Origin: Pseudomonas sp. LD120
GTDB taxonomy: Bacteria > Pseudomonadota > Gammaproteobacteria > Pseudomonadales > Pseudomonadaceae
NCBI RefSeq assembly: GCF_009861525.1
Contig: NZ_WVHL01000003.1
Coordinates: 372,001 to 436,000 of the forward strand
Reading direction: 5' to 3'
Length of the DNA stretch: 64,000 nucleotides
The translations under genes were made by a program, and so were the position numbers. Positions 18,094 through 27,032 of the stretch are shown here, piece by piece (the stretch's first letter is position 1; every line of letters starts with the position of its first letter). The notes under the pieces were generated by a model. The model searched no databases. It was not told the origin of the DNA and was given only the letters and a program-made list of their open reading frames with translations.

Positions 18094-18528
18094 ATGACCC
18101 TGCACAAATCCCTCACCGAACGTATGTTGCAAGCTGTAGGTTTTGAACTGCTGGCGCTGTTGATCTGCACCCCGTTGCTCTCCTGGATCATGGACAAGCC
18201 CTTGGTGGATATGGGCCTGGCGACCCTCTGCATCGGTTTGCTGGCGCTGTTGTGGAACGTGCTGCTCAACGGCCTGTTCGATGCGCTGCTCAAGCGTCTG
18301 CAACTGCCCCACAGCAGCTGGACCCGGGTCCTGCATGCCTTGCTGTTTGAGGGCGGGCTAGTGGCGGTGGCTGTGCCGCTGATCGCCTGGTGGCTGAACA
18401 TCAGTCTGTTGCAGGCGTTGATCCTCGACATCGGCGTGCTGCTGTTCTTCCTGCCCTACACCTACCTCTACCACTGGGCCTACGACCTGCTGCGGGGCAA
18501 GTGGCTGCAACAGTGTCCGGCGCACTGA
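18094..18528 (+). CDS. PACE family multidrug efflux transporter, second copy
   Basis: A 144-residue four-helix inner-membrane pump with two transmembrane-pair domains: first repeat ERMLQAVGFELLALLICTPL with the conserved helix-1 glutamate (Glu18), second repeat LLFEGGLVAVAVPLIAWWLN with its own glutamate. AGGAG at 18082-18086 has the right spacing for the ATG at 18094, not for the ATG at 18088. It is only distantly similar to the PACE protein at 6.4-6.8 kb, so it may take other substrates. Confidence 0.88.
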   Translation: MTLHKSLTERMLQAVGFELLALLICTPLLSWIMDKPLVDMGLATLCIGLLALLWNVLLNGLFDALLKRLQLPHSSWTRVLHALLFEGGLVAVAVPLIAWWLNISLLQALILDIGVLLFFLPYTYLYHWAYDLLRGKWLQQCPAH

Positions 18529-18538
18529 GCGGAAATCA

Positions 18539-18570
18539 CCTTGTGAGGGCCTGTCCAGAGCCTCACAAGG
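18539..18570. terminator. Hairpin after the PACE gene
   Basis: Perfect 10-bp stem CCTTGTGAGG / CCTCACAAGG with a 12-base loop, 11 bases after the PACE stop. It lacks a T-run, so it may be a weak terminator or an RNA-stabilising end. Confidence 0.5.
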
Positions 18571-18711
18571 CGAAATGTCGTGGGGCGCCTATCATGGTTT
18601 AGGGACTTGCATCGAGTGCTCAGACAACGCTGGACAGGCTCCTTGCGTTGTTCTGAAAATAGGTCGCGCGGGGCTCACTGAACCTGCGGCCCTCTCGACT
18701 ATCTGAAGACC

Positions 18712-19320
18712 ATGACTATTTCCCGCAACTGGATCATCTGCGAACACTGCGATTCGCTGTATCAATCCGTGCCGCTCGGCAAAGGCCAGATGGCCCAGTG
18801 CTCGCGTTGTGGCGCGGTGCTGGCCCGCGCCCGCTACCTGAATGTGCAGCAACTGCTTGCCTTGTCGATCACCGCCGGCTTGTTGTTTGTCTTCGCCAAT
18901 CTGTTTCCGGTGATCACAATCAGTCTCGAAGGCCTGAGCAATGAGGCGACCCTCTGGCAATCGGTGGAAGCCCTGGCCCAGGGGCGTATCAGCCTGATTG
19001 CCGCGATTACCGGCCTGACCATCATCCTCGCGCCGTGCCTGCAGATCATTCTGCTGTGCTGGGTGCTGGGGTTCGCCCATGTCGACCGCGCGGCGCCGGG
19101 CTTCAAGGCCTGCATGCGCGCCTTGGAGCACTTGCGTCCGTGGAGCATGCTTGAGGTGTGCCTGCTGGGCATCCTGGTGGCCATCGTCAAGCTGGCGGGC
19201 ATGCTCGAGGTGCATCCCGGGCTGGGGCTGTGGGCCCTGGCGATGCTGACGGTGTTGATCATCCTGATTTCCGGCAAGGACATCCGCTACCTCTGGGATG
19301 ACCTGGAGGGGCGTTATTGA
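18712..19320 (+). CDS. pqiA: Paraquat-inducible protein A domain, first copy
   Basis: A 202-residue inner-membrane protein of the PqiA family. A rubredoxin-like zinc site lies at the N-terminus (CEHCD at 10-14 and CSRCG at 30-34), followed by four hydrophobic helices. In E. coli one PqiA protein carries two such halves; here the halves are two genes. PqiA works with the PqiB tunnel and PqiC lipoprotein in lipid movement between the inner and outer membrane. It begins the four-gene pqi operon. Confidence 0.92.
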   Translation: MTISRNWIICEHCDSLYQSVPLGKGQMAQCSRCGAVLARARYLNVQQLLALSITAGLLFVFANLFPVITISLEGLSNEATLWQSVEALAQGRISLIAAITGLTIILAPCLQIILLCWVLGFAHVDRAAPGFKACMRALEHLRPWSMLEVCLLGILVAIVKLAGMLEVHPGLGLWALAMLTVLIILISGKDIRYLWDDLEGRY

Positions 19321-19934
19321 TGAGCACAGTGCCTTACGCCCGGGAATACCAATTGATGCTCTGCCACACCTGTGGCCACGTCTGCCAGCAGTCCGAGCAT
19401 CGCTGCCCGCGTTGCGATTCAGAAGTGCATGCGCGCAAGCCCAACAGCCTGGCGCGTACCTGGGCCTTGCTCCTGGCCAGCCTGATCTTCTACATCCCGG
19501 CCAATCTGCTGCCGGTGATGCACACCAGCATCTTTGGCAGCGCCAGTGAAAACACCATCATGAGCGGCGTGGTGGAGTTCTGGAAACATGGCGCCTGGGA
19601 CATCGCCCTGTTGATCTTCATCGCCAGCGTGGTGGTGCCCTGCAGCAAGTTCTGTGTCCTTGGCACCTTGCTGGTGACTTGCCAGCGTCGTTCGCGCTGG
19701 GCCCAGCGCGAACGGGCCAAGCTGTACCGCTTTATCGAGCTGATCGGCTACTGGTCGATGCTCGACGTACTGGTGGTGGCCCTGGTGGCGGCCCTGGTGC
19801 AGTTTCGCGCCCTAAGCTCCATCGATCCACGGATGGGCATTCTGTTTTTTGGTTTGGTGGTGGTGCTGACGATGTTGGCGGCCATGAGTTTCGATCCCCG
19901 GCTTATCTGGGATGTAGAGGTTGAAGATGTCTGA
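19320..19934 (+). CDS. pqiA: Paraquat-inducible protein A domain, second copy
   Basis: A 204-residue second half of PqiA: zinc-binding CHTCG and CPRCD near residues 15-36, then four membrane helices (LLASLIFYIPANLLPVMHTS, and others). The ATG shares one base with the previous stop (TGATG); a TTG codon just before it is less likely. The tight overlaps show translational coupling along the operon. Confidence 0.92.
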   Translation: MSTVPYAREYQLMLCHTCGHVCQQSEHRCPRCDSEVHARKPNSLARTWALLLASLIFYIPANLLPVMHTSIFGSASENTIMSGVVEFWKHGAWDIALLIFIASVVVPCSKFCVLGTLLVTCQRRSRWAQRERAKLYRFIELIGYWSMLDVLVVALVAALVQFRALSSIDPRMGILFFGLVVVLTMLAAMSFDPRLIWDVEVEDV

Positions 19935-21609
19935 TCATCCAGGTTCTAACGCAGTACATTCCCCGCCCGCACCGGCGCTACGCTCACGACGCTTCAATGT
20001 CTCGCTGGTGTGGCTGGTGCCGATCGTGGCGGCCCTGGTGGGGCTGTCGATGGTGGTCAACAAGTCGCTCTCGGCCGGGCCGGAAATCACTATCAGCTTC
20101 CAGACCGCTGAAGGCCTGGAAGCCAACAAGACCCAAGTCAAGTACAAGAACGTGGTGATCGGCAAGGTGACCTCCATCGCCTTGAGCGACGACCGCAAGA
20201 AGGTGCTGGCCAACGTCGAGCTGGATCAGTCCGCCGAACCGTTCACCGCCGCCGACTCGATGTTCTGGGTGGTACGTCCACGGATCGGCGCCAACGGTAT
20301 TTCCGGGGTCGACACCCTGCTGTCAGGGGCTTTTATCGGCGCCGATGCCGGCAAGTCAGAGCAGCGCAAGCACAGCTTCAAGGGCCTGGAAACCCCACCG
20401 CCCATTACTTACGGCCAGAAGGGCAAGCGCTTCACCCTGCACACCGACGATTTAGCCTCGCTGGACATCGGCTCACCGGTCTATTACCGGCGCATCCAGG
20501 TGGGACAGGTGGTTTCCTACCAACTGGCCAACAACGGTAAGGGCGTGGACGTGAAGATTTTCGTCAACGCGCCCAACGATAAATACGTCACCACCGACAC
20601 CCGCTTCTGGAACGCCAGTGGTGTCGACGTGACCCTCGGCGCCAACGGCTTGAAGGTCAACACCGAGTCGGTGTCGTCGATCCTCGCCGGCGGCATTGCC
20701 TTCGTCGAGCCCAAGTACAGCCCCAATGCCCAGCCCGCCGAAGAGAACGCCGAGTACACGCTGTTCGGCGACCAGGACACGGCCCTGGCCCCGCCGGATG
20801 GGGCGCCGTATTACATCCGCATGCGTTTCGACCAGGCCCTGCGCGGCTTGTCCATCAATGCGCCGGTGGAGTTCCTCGGGGTGAACATCGGCAAGGTGGT
20901 GTCCATGGATCTGGACTACGACGAACGGCGCAATTACTTCCCGACCCTGGTGGGCGCGGTGATCTATCCCGAGCGTCTGGGCAAAGCCCATACAAAACTC
21001 CTCAAGCAGACAGGTGGCGAAGATGATGCCCGCGCAGGGCAACTGATCGCCGGCTTCGTCAAAAACGGCCTGCGGGCTCAGCCCCGCAGTGGCAACCTGC
21101 TCACCGGCCAGCTGTACATCTCCCTGGATTTTGTCGCCGACGCCAGGCCCGTGGCCTACGATGCCAGCGCGCGGCCGTTGGAGATTCCCACCGTGCCGGG
21201 CAGCATGGACAAATTGCAAGAGCAACTGCAGGCCGTGGTCGACAAGATCAGCAAGCTGCCGATCGATTCCATCGCCGCCAACCTCAACGGCAGCCTGGTG
21301 GAAATGCAAAAGACCCTGAAACAGGTCAATAGCCAAGTGCTGCCGCACATGCGCGACACCCTGGAACAGTCGAAAAAGACCCTGGCCAGTGCCAACGAGA
21401 GCTTCTCCGAGGACTCACCGCAGCGGCAGAAACTCAGCCAGGCCATGGATGAAGTGCAGCGCACCGCGCGCTCGGTGCGGGTGCTCAGTGACTTCCTCGG
21501 GCGTCATCCGGAAGCGCTGATCCGCGGGCGCCTCAAAGACAACCAACCGGATGCCTATTCGTCGCCATCCTCCTCTGTTCGCGAATCCGTACCGGAAGCC
21601 CAGCCATGA
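19927..21609 (+). CDS. pqiB: PqiB, MCE-domain intermembrane lipid transport protein
   Basis: A 560-residue protein anchored by one N-terminal helix (VSLVWLVPIVAALVGLSMVV). Three MCE domains follow, each opening with a strand such as ITISFQTAEGLEANKTQVKY, KRFTLHTDDLASLDIGSPVY and YYIRMRFDQALRGLSINAPV, then a long helical C-terminal part (from about residue 420) that forms the periplasm-spanning needle in E. coli PqiB. The start ATG lies inside the end of the second pqiA gene (8-base overlap). Confidence 0.94.
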   Translation: MSDHPGSNAVHSPPAPALRSRRFNVSLVWLVPIVAALVGLSMVVNKSLSAGPEITISFQTAEGLEANKTQVKYKNVVIGKVTSIALSDDRKKVLANVELDQSAEPFTAADSMFWVVRPRIGANGISGVDTLLSGAFIGADAGKSEQRKHSFKGLETPPPITYGQKGKRFTLHTDDLASLDIGSPVYYRRIQVGQVVSYQLANNGKGVDVKIFVNAPNDKYVTTDTRFWNASGVDVTLGANGLKVNTESVSSILAGGIAFVEPKYSPNAQPAEENAEYTLFGDQDTALAPPDGAPYYIRMRFDQALRGLSINAPVEFLGVNIGKVVSMDLDYDERRNYFPTLVGAVIYPERLGKAHTKLLKQTGGEDDARAGQLIAGFVKNGLRAQPRSGNLLTGQLYISLDFVADARPVAYDASARPLEIPTVPGSMDKLQEQLQAVVDKISKLPIDSIAANLNGSLVEMQKTLKQVNSQVLPHMRDTLEQSKKTLASANESFSEDSPQRQKLSQAMDEVQRTARSVRVLSDFLGRHPEALIRGRLKDNQPDAYSSPSSSVRESVPEAQP

Positions 21610-22196
21610 AAACCCGTGCCCTGTTGTTCTGCCTGACCCTGACCCTGGGGCTGGCTGCTTGTAGCTCCGCGCCCACCCGTTACTACACCCTGATGCCGCC
21701 TGTGGCCGAGGGCAGCGCTGCGGCGCGGACCGGCAATCTGCAGTTCGAGATGTCCACGGTGCGCATTCCGGTACAGGTGGACCAGCCACAACTGGTGGTA
21801 CGCCAGGACAGCGGCAGCCTGGCGATCCTCGAGACCCAGCGCTGGAGCGCGCCTCTGGTGGATGAATTCCACGATGCCCTGGCCAGCCAGATGGAGCACA
21901 AGCTCGGCACCCGCAACCTTGAAGGGTTGCCCAAGCAGCCTGGGCGTCCGGTACTGTCATTGCAGACTGATGTGCGGCGTTTCGAATCCCTGCCCGGGCG
22001 TTACGCGCTGATCGATGTGGTCTGGAGCCTGCGCCTGCGGGGCGAGGGCGGCCCGGCCCGCAGCCTCACCTGCAGCAGCCAGATCCGTCAGTCGGCGGGT
22101 GTCGAGTTGAACAGCCTGGTGCAGGCCCACCAACAGGCCATTGCCCAACTGGCCGGGCAGATCGCCACCGCCGCGCAGCGCTGGACCTGCCCCTGA
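21606..22196 (+). CDS. pqiC: PqiC, outer-membrane lipoprotein of the Pqi system
   Basis: A 196-residue lipoprotein with a clear lipobox (LAAC, Cys19) and the DUF330 / ABC-transport-auxiliary fold: TRYYTLMPP just after the cysteine, IPVQVDQPQLVVRQ and RWSAPLVDEFHDALASQM. In E. coli PqiC docks PqiB at the outer membrane. It overlaps pqiB by ATGA and ends the operon. Confidence 0.92.
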   Translation: MKTRALLFCLTLTLGLAACSSAPTRYYTLMPPVAEGSAAARTGNLQFEMSTVRIPVQVDQPQLVVRQDSGSLAILETQRWSAPLVDEFHDALASQMEHKLGTRNLEGLPKQPGRPVLSLQTDVRRFESLPGRYALIDVVWSLRLRGEGGPARSLTCSSQIRQSAGVELNSLVQAHQQAIAQLAGQIATAAQRWTCP

Positions 22197-22204
22197 ATCC
22201 GCCC

Positions 22205-22356
22205 TGTAGCCGCTGGCAGCAGGCTGTGAACGGCTTGGGCGGCATTCCGACGCAGCAGACGTAAAGATCTTGAGACCGCTGCAGGTTCGCCAGGCGATCG
22301 CCAGACAAGGCCCTGCGGGCCTTTTCGCAGCCTCGCCGAGGCTCGACAGCGGCTAC
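22205..22356. repeat. Tandem repeat element, copy 1
   Basis: A 152-base element bounded by TGTAGCCGCTG and CAGCGGCTAC. It is nearly identical to the next copy, 180 bases further on; the main difference is GGCAGCAGG against GTCGCAGG near the left end. The gap from pqiC to the next gene (22197-22554) holds only these two copies and a 28-base linker. Confidence 0.9.
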
Positions 22357-22384
22357 GCCAAAGCCGACGGGGCCAGCGCCGCTG

Positions 22385-22536
22385 TGTAGCCGCTGTCGCA
22401 GGCTGTGAACGGCTTGGGCGGCATTCCGACGCAGCGGACGTAAAGATCTTGAGACCGCTGCAGGTTCGCCAGGCGATCGCCAGGCAAGGCCCTGCGGGCC
22501 TTTTCGCAGCCTCGCCGAGGCTCGACAGCGGCTACA
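22385..22536. repeat. Tandem repeat element, copy 2
   Basis: Second 152-base copy, with perfect 11-bp terminal inverted repeats TGTAGCCGCTG and CAGCGGCTACA. Near-identity with copy 1 means a recent duplication or active homogenisation. Short open frames inside it (MPPKPFTAC-type) appear in both copies only because the DNA is repeated. Confidence 0.9.
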
Positions 22537-22554
22537 GCAGAGGGGGCAAGCAAT

Positions 22555-23472
22555 TCAGCGCCGGGCCGAGAGTTGCTGGGGCGCCAGGAAGGCGTCGTGG
22601 AAGTAGTCGCGCAGGGCTTGCATCGCCGGGGTAAAGGTCCGTTCGCGGTGCCAGGCCAGGCCAACGCTCATGGGGGTGACTGCGTCACTCAGGGTCAGGG
22701 TTTCGATGCGCTTGCCCTCCAGGGACCAGGGGCGATGCACCAGGTCCGAAAGGATCGCTACGCCGCTGCCGTTGGCCACCATGCTGCGCACCGCCTCCAC
22801 TGAACTGGTGCGCACCCGCACTTGAGGCTGTTGGTGAGCTTGCTCCCAATAACGCATGGCACTTTGTTCGGCTTCATCGACCGTCAGCAGGATAAACGGC
22901 TCTTCGGCCACGTCCGCCAGGCTGACGCTGGCGCGTTCGCACAGGTGGTGGTGGGCTGGCAGCCACAGCCTGCGCTCGGAATTAAATAGCGTCTCGGAGA
23001 CGATGTGCGGGTGGGTGAGGTTGGCGGTGAGCACCACCGCCATGTCGAAACGCCCCTCCAGCAGCCCCTGCTCGATGGCCCGACGTTCCTGCTCATGCAA
23101 CTCGATGGTGACGTCCGGGTGCCAGTGTTCCAGGCGTTGCAGATGGTGCGGCAGGAAGTAGCCGATCACCGTGTAGCTGGCTGCCAGGTGCAGCACGCCG
23201 CTGGCCCGGTAATCCGGCAGCGGGCTGTTCAGCGCATCCTCGACACTGCGCAGAATCACATAGGCGCGGTTGAGAAAATGCCGCCCGGCATCGGTCAAGT
23301 TCATGCCCTGGGCCGAGCGCACGAACAACTGCACCGCGAGCATGGCTTCAAGCTCCTTGATCGCTGTGGTTACCGCCGATTGGGAGATATTCAAGTGGAT
23401 CGCCGCCTGGGAGATCTGCCCGATCTCTGCGGTCGCCACGAAGTAGCGCACCTGGCGCAAGGTCAACGACAT
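22555..23472 (-). CDS. LysR family regulator of the pxp/biotin carboxylase operon
   Basis: A 305-residue LysR regulator: LRQVRYFVATAEIGQISQAA and SAVTTAIKELEAMLAVQLF form the helix-turn-helix; the effector domain follows. It is divergent from pxpA across 211 bases, so the most likely target is the operon of pxpA, biotin carrier, biotin carboxylase, pxpB, pxpC and permease. Its inducer would then be a clue to the operon's substrate. Confidence 0.9.
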   Translation of the reverse strand: MSLTLRQVRYFVATAEIGQISQAAIHLNISQSAVTTAIKELEAMLAVQLFVRSAQGMNLTDAGRHFLNRAYVILRSVEDALNSPLPDYRASGVLHLAASYTVIGYFLPHHLQRLEHWHPDVTIELHEQERRAIEQGLLEGRFDMAVVLTANLTHPHIVSETLFNSERRLWLPAHHHLCERASVSLADVAEEPFILLTVDEAEQSAMRYWEQAHQQPQVRVRTSSVEAVRSMVANGSGVAILSDLVHRPWSLEGKRIETLTLSDAVTPMSVGLAWHRERTFTPAMQALRDYFHDAFLAPQQLSARR

Positions 23473-23493
23473 GTTCCATTCCCCATCTCCTCT

Positions 23494-23513
23494 GCAGGAG
23501 CCGGCTTGCCGGC
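23494..23513. repeat. REP-type half element
   Basis: GCAGGAGCCGGCTTGCCGGC, the familiar Pseudomonas REP core, lies about 20 bases upstream of the LysR start in the divergent promoter region. No well-matched second half is visible. Confidence 0.6.
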
Positions 23514-23683
23514 CAAAGCCATCTCACGCCGGCCTTGATCAATAAACGGATCACCGTCCGCCTACTCCTAGCAGAGCTTTATCTGTTTTTCAGAAGAAGC
23601 TATATCTGATAATAGATCTTCCCAAGGGGTCAAGACCGCTCTAATTTCCGTTGCACGAAGTCACAAGAGTTGGAGCAACAGTG

Positions 23684-24442
23684 ATGCAGGCAGTGGATTT
23701 CAATTCGGACATGGGCGAGAGCTTCGGCCCCTGGACCATCGGCGATGGCGTCGACAACGAGCTGATGGGCTTTATCAGTTCGGCCAACATCGCCACCGGC
23801 TTTCACGCTGGCGACCCTGGCACCATGCGCCGCACCATCGAGCAGGCCAAGCGCCGGGGCGTGGCCGTTGGTGCTCACCCGGGGTTTCGCGACCTGGTGG
23901 GTTTCGGGCGCCGGCACATCAATGCCCCGGCCCAGGAGCTGGTGGACGACATGCTCTATCAGCTCGGCGCCCTGCGTGAGCTGGCCCGGGTACAAGGCGT
24001 GAAGCTGCAACACATCAAGCCCCACGGCGCGCTCTACATGCACTTGGCCCGGGATGAAGAGGCCGCGCGGTTGCTGGTGCAAAACCTGCGCAAACTGGAG
24101 CCCGAGCTGCTGCTGTATTGCATGCCCAATTCGGTGATCTGGCATGTGGCCCAGGAGCTGGGCCAGCCAGTGATCCGCGAGTTCTATGCCGACCGCGATT
24201 ATGACCTCAGCGGCTGCATCGTGTTTACCCGCAATGTCCGCGCCCTGGACCCGGCCGCGGTGGCGGCCAAGGTGTTGCGCGCCTGCCAGACCGGCCTGGT
24301 ACGTACGGTTGAAGGCGAGGAGCTGTTCCTCGAGTTCGATTCCATCTGTCTGCACAGCGACACCCCGGGCGCCCTGGACTTGGTCGAGGCCACCCGCACC
24401 GCGCTGGATCAGGCCGGCATCGAGGTGCGCGCACCGCGCTGA
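23684..24442 (+). CDS. pxpA: PxpA, LamB/YcsF family (5-oxoprolinase subunit A)
   Basis: A 252-residue TIM-barrel-like protein of the LamB/YcsF family: [13 protein letters not shown] near the start with the conserved acidic residues, [30 protein letters not shown] and [12 protein letters not shown]. In Bacillus, PxpA with PxpB and PxpC opens 5-oxoproline using ATP. Start ATG 23684 has GGAG before it; an upstream ATG at 23651 lacks this. It leads an operon that also encodes biotin enzymes, which the plain PxpABC enzyme does not need. Confidence 0.93.
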   Translation: MQAVDFNSDMGESFGPWTIGDGVDNELMGFISSANIATGFHAGDPGTMRRTIEQAKRRGVAVGAHPGFRDLVGFGRRHINAPAQELVDDMLYQLGALRELARVQGVKLQHIKPHGALYMHLARDEEAARLLVQNLRKLEPELLLYCMPNSVIWHVAQELGQPVIREFYADRDYDLSGCIVFTRNVRALDPAAVAAKVLRACQTGLVRTVEGEELFLEFDSICLHSDTPGALDLVEATRTALDQAGIEVRAPR

Positions 24443-24536
24443 GGCGCATTGAAACGAAGCACCGCGCACAGACGCGGGTTTCATCTGGTTTTGATTTTTT
24501 GCCTGCCTTTCTACAACTATTCCAAAAGGAACAGAC

Positions 24537-24779
24537 ATGGCCGAATACAGTGTTATCACCCCCTTGCCGGGCACCTTCTATCGCAAGGCCACCCCCGAGT
24601 CGGCGCCTTTCGTCGAGGTCGGCGACAGTGTCAGCGCCGATACCGTGATCGGCCTGATCGAAGTCATGAAGCAGTTTTCCGAACTGACCGCCGGGAGCGC
24701 GGGCCAGGTCAGCGCCTTTGCGGTGCAAGACGGTGATCCGGTGGAACCGGGTCAGGTCGTCGCCACGCTCAAGCAGTGA
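24537..24779 (+). CDS. Biotin carboxyl carrier protein (AccB-like), short
   Basis: An 80-residue stand-alone biotinyl domain without the long Ala/Pro linker of ordinary AccB. LPGTFYRKATP and VEVGDSVSADTVIGLIEVMK lead to the expected biotin lysine, Lys45 in EVMKQF, followed by AGQVSAFAVQDGDPVEPGQV. The residue after the lysine is Gln, where most carriers have Met. It lies 10 bases upstream of the biotin carboxylase gene, so the two surely act together. Confidence 0.9.
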   Translation: MAEYSVITPLPGTFYRKATPESAPFVEVGDSVSADTVIGLIEVMKQFSELTAGSAGQVSAFAVQDGDPVEPGQVVATLKQ

Positions 24780-24789
24780 GGGCCGGGGC

Positions 24790-26163
24790 ATGACTCAAGC
24801 AATCAAGAAGTTGCTGGTGGCCAACCGCGGTGAGATCGCCGTGCGCATCATCCGTGCGGCCAAGGCCCTGGGGATTCCCACGGTTGCCGCCTGCAGTGAG
24901 GCGGATGCCGACTCCATGGCCGCACGTATGGCCGATGAAGTGCAGATCATCGGCCCGGCGCGAGCCGACAAGAGCTACCTGAACGTCCAGGCCCTGCTCG
25001 GTGCCTTGCAGGCCAGCGGTGCCAACGCGGTGCATCCGGGTTATGGCTTTCTTTCCGAGAATGCCGATTTTGCCGAGGCGGTGGTCGAGGCCGGGGCGAT
25101 TTTCGTCGGTCCCCGCGCCGAAACCATCCGCCGCATGGGCGACAAGGCCGAAGCCCGGCGCACGGCGCAGGCGGCAGGTGTGCCCGTGGTGCCCGGCTCC
25201 CCAGGTGAACTCTTCGACCTGGACGCCGCGCGCAAGGCCGCTGAAAGCGTGGGCTTTCCGCTGTTGATCAAGGCCAGTGCCGGTGGTGGCGGGCGCGGGA
25301 TTCGCCTGGCCCAGGACGCTGCGCAACTGGCCGAGGAATTCCCTCGGGCGCAACGCGAAGCCCAGACCGCGTTCGGCAATGGTGCGCTGTACCTGGAGCG
25401 TTTCATTGGTCGCGCGCGGCACATCGAAGTCCAGGTACTGGGCGATGGCCAGCACACCGTGCACCTGTTCGAGCGCGAGTGCTCGTTGCAACGGCGGCGG
25501 CAGAAGATCTTCGAAGAAGCGCCGTCGCCGGTACTCAGCAGCGAGCAGCGTGAGCAGTTGTGCAGCAGCGCCGTGCGCCTGACCCAAGCCTTGGGTTACC
25601 AAGGTGCTGGCACTCTGGAATACCTGTATGACGACAGCACCGGCGAGTTCTTCTTTATCGAGATGAATACGCGGATTCAGGTGGAGCACCCCATCAGCGA
25701 ACTGATCACCGGCATCGATCTGGTCCAGGCCATGTTGCGCATCGCCGGGGGCGAGCCCCTGGGGTTGCGCCAGAGCGACATCCAGCTCAATGGCGCGGCC
25801 TTGCAGATGCGCCTGAATGCCGAAGACCCGGCGCGGGATTTCTTCCCCAGTCCGGGCCAGGTCGAGCAACTGATCTGGCCGCAAGGGGCGGGGGTGCGGG
25901 TCGATAGCCATCTGTACCCGGGCTATGCTGTGCCGCCTTATTACGACTCGCTGCTGGCCAAGCTGATCGTCCACGGAGCTGATCGCGACGAGGCCCTGGC
26001 CCGGGCGCGGCTGGCCGTGGAACACACCACCTTGACCGGCATGGCCAGCACCTTGTCGCTGCACCGTGAACTGCTGGCCGAACCCTGGTTGCAGCAGGCC
26101 GATTTTCACACCGGAACCCTGGAAACCTGGCTGGCCGCGCGCCGCGCCGGAGGTGTCGCATGA
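24790..26163 (+). CDS. Biotin carboxylase (AccC-like)
   Basis: A 457-residue ATP-grasp enzyme that carboxylates biotin on the carrier protein. Landmarks: KKLLVANRGEIAVRIIRAAK at the N-terminus, HPGYGFLSENADFA, the glycine loop KASAGGGGRGIR, HIEVQVLGD, ERECSLQRRRQKIFEEAPSP and the catalytic EMNTRIQVEHPISELITGID. The start ATG of MTQAIKK was chosen over a longer frame that runs into the carrier gene. It overlaps pxpB by ATGA. The housekeeping accC should lie elsewhere with accB; this copy is dedicated to the operon. Confidence 0.93.
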   Translation: MTQAIKKLLVANRGEIAVRIIRAAKALGIPTVAACSEADADSMAARMADEVQIIGPARADKSYLNVQALLGALQASGANAVHPGYGFLSENADFAEAVVEAGAIFVGPRAETIRRMGDKAEARRTAQAAGVPVVPGSPGELFDLDAARKAAESVGFPLLIKASAGGGGRGIRLAQDAAQLAEEFPRAQREAQTAFGNGALYLERFIGRARHIEVQVLGDGQHTVHLFERECSLQRRRQKIFEEAPSPVLSSEQREQLCSSAVRLTQALGYQGAGTLEYLYDDSTGEFFFIEMNTRIQVEHPISELITGIDLVQAMLRIAGGEPLGLRQSDIQLNGAALQMRLNAEDPARDFFPSPGQVEQLIWPQGAGVRVDSHLYPGYAVPPYYDSLLAKLIVHGADRDEALARARLAVEHTTLTGMASTLSLHRELLAEPWLQQADFHTGTLETWLAARRAGGVA

Positions 26164-27032
26164 GCCAGCCGATCCGCTACAGCTTTGGTGCCGACGAGCA
26201 CCTGTTCGCCGAAGTCAGCGACAGCATGTCCCTGGAAGCCTTCTTCAAAGGCATGGCGGTGACCCGCGCCGTGCAGCGCCTGGAATTGGACGGTGTGCTG
26301 GATGTGTGCCTGGCCAATGCCTCGTTCCAGATTCGTTTCGATCCTGATCGTATCGCTCCGCAGGTTCTGCTGGAGGCGGTGCAGCAGGCCGAGGCCGGGG
26401 CGGTGGCCGAGCGCAGCCTGCACACTCGGATCATCGAGATCCCGGTGCTCTACAACGATCCCTGGACCCACGAAACCCTGATGCGCTTTCGCGACCGGCA
26501 TCAGGACCCCAGCGCCACGGACCTGGAGTACGCGGCGCGGATCAATGGCCTGGCGGACGTCGAGGCGTTCATCGCCGCCCACAGCGGTGCGCCCTGGTTT
26601 GTCTCCATGGTGGGCTTCGTCGCCGGGTTGCCGTTCATGTTCCAGATGGTCGAACGCGAGCGGCAGTTGCAGGTGCCCAAGTACCTGCGGCCACGCACCG
26701 ATACGCCAAAACTGACCCTGGGCCACGGCGGCTGTTTCGGCTGCATCTACTCGGTGCGCGGCGCCGGTGGCTACCAGATGTTCGGCGTCACCCCGGCCCC
26801 CATCTACGACCCGCAGCAGCAACTGGCCTACCTCAAGGCGCACATGGTGTTCTTCCGCCCGGGGGACATCGTGCAGTTCAAGCCCATCGACCGTGAGGCT
26901 TACGACCAGGCGGTGGCCGAAGTCGAGGCCGGGCGCTTCGACCTGCGTATCCGCGAGGTGGAGTTTTCCCTGGATGCCTTTCTCGCCGACCCGGTCGGCT
27001 ATCCCAAGTCGCTGCAGGAGGTGCTGGCATGA
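26160..27032 (+). CDS. pxpB: PxpB / KipI family (carboxyltransferase subunit 1-like)
   Basis: A 290-residue protein of the KipI / allophanate-hydrolase-subunit-1 family. The cyclophilin-like core is seen in IIEIPVLYNDPWTHE, WFVSMVGFVAGLPFMFQM and GGCFGCIYSVRGAGGYQMFG. The same domain is one half of the carboxyltransferase of urea carboxylase. It overlaps both neighbours by four bases. Confidence 0.92.
   Translation: MSQPIRYSFGADEHLFAEVSDSMSLEAFFKGMAVTRAVQRLELDGVLDVCLANASFQIRFDPDRIAPQVLLEAVQQAEAGAVAERSLHTRIIEIPVLYNDPWTHETLMRFRDRHQDPSATDLEYAARINGLADVEAFIAAHSGAPWFVSMVGFVAGLPFMFQMVERERQLQVPKYLRPRTDTPKLTLGHGGCFGCIYSVRGAGGYQMFGVTPAPIYDPQQQLAYLKAHMVFFRPGDIVQFKPIDREAYDQAVAEVEAGRFDLRIREVEFSLDAFLADPVGYPKSLQEVLA

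Noticed and set aside
22197..22664. Small open frames with MPPKPFTAC-type sequence
   Set aside because: They lie inside the tandem repeat elements and run into different flanking DNA in each copy; they reflect the repeat, not a gene.
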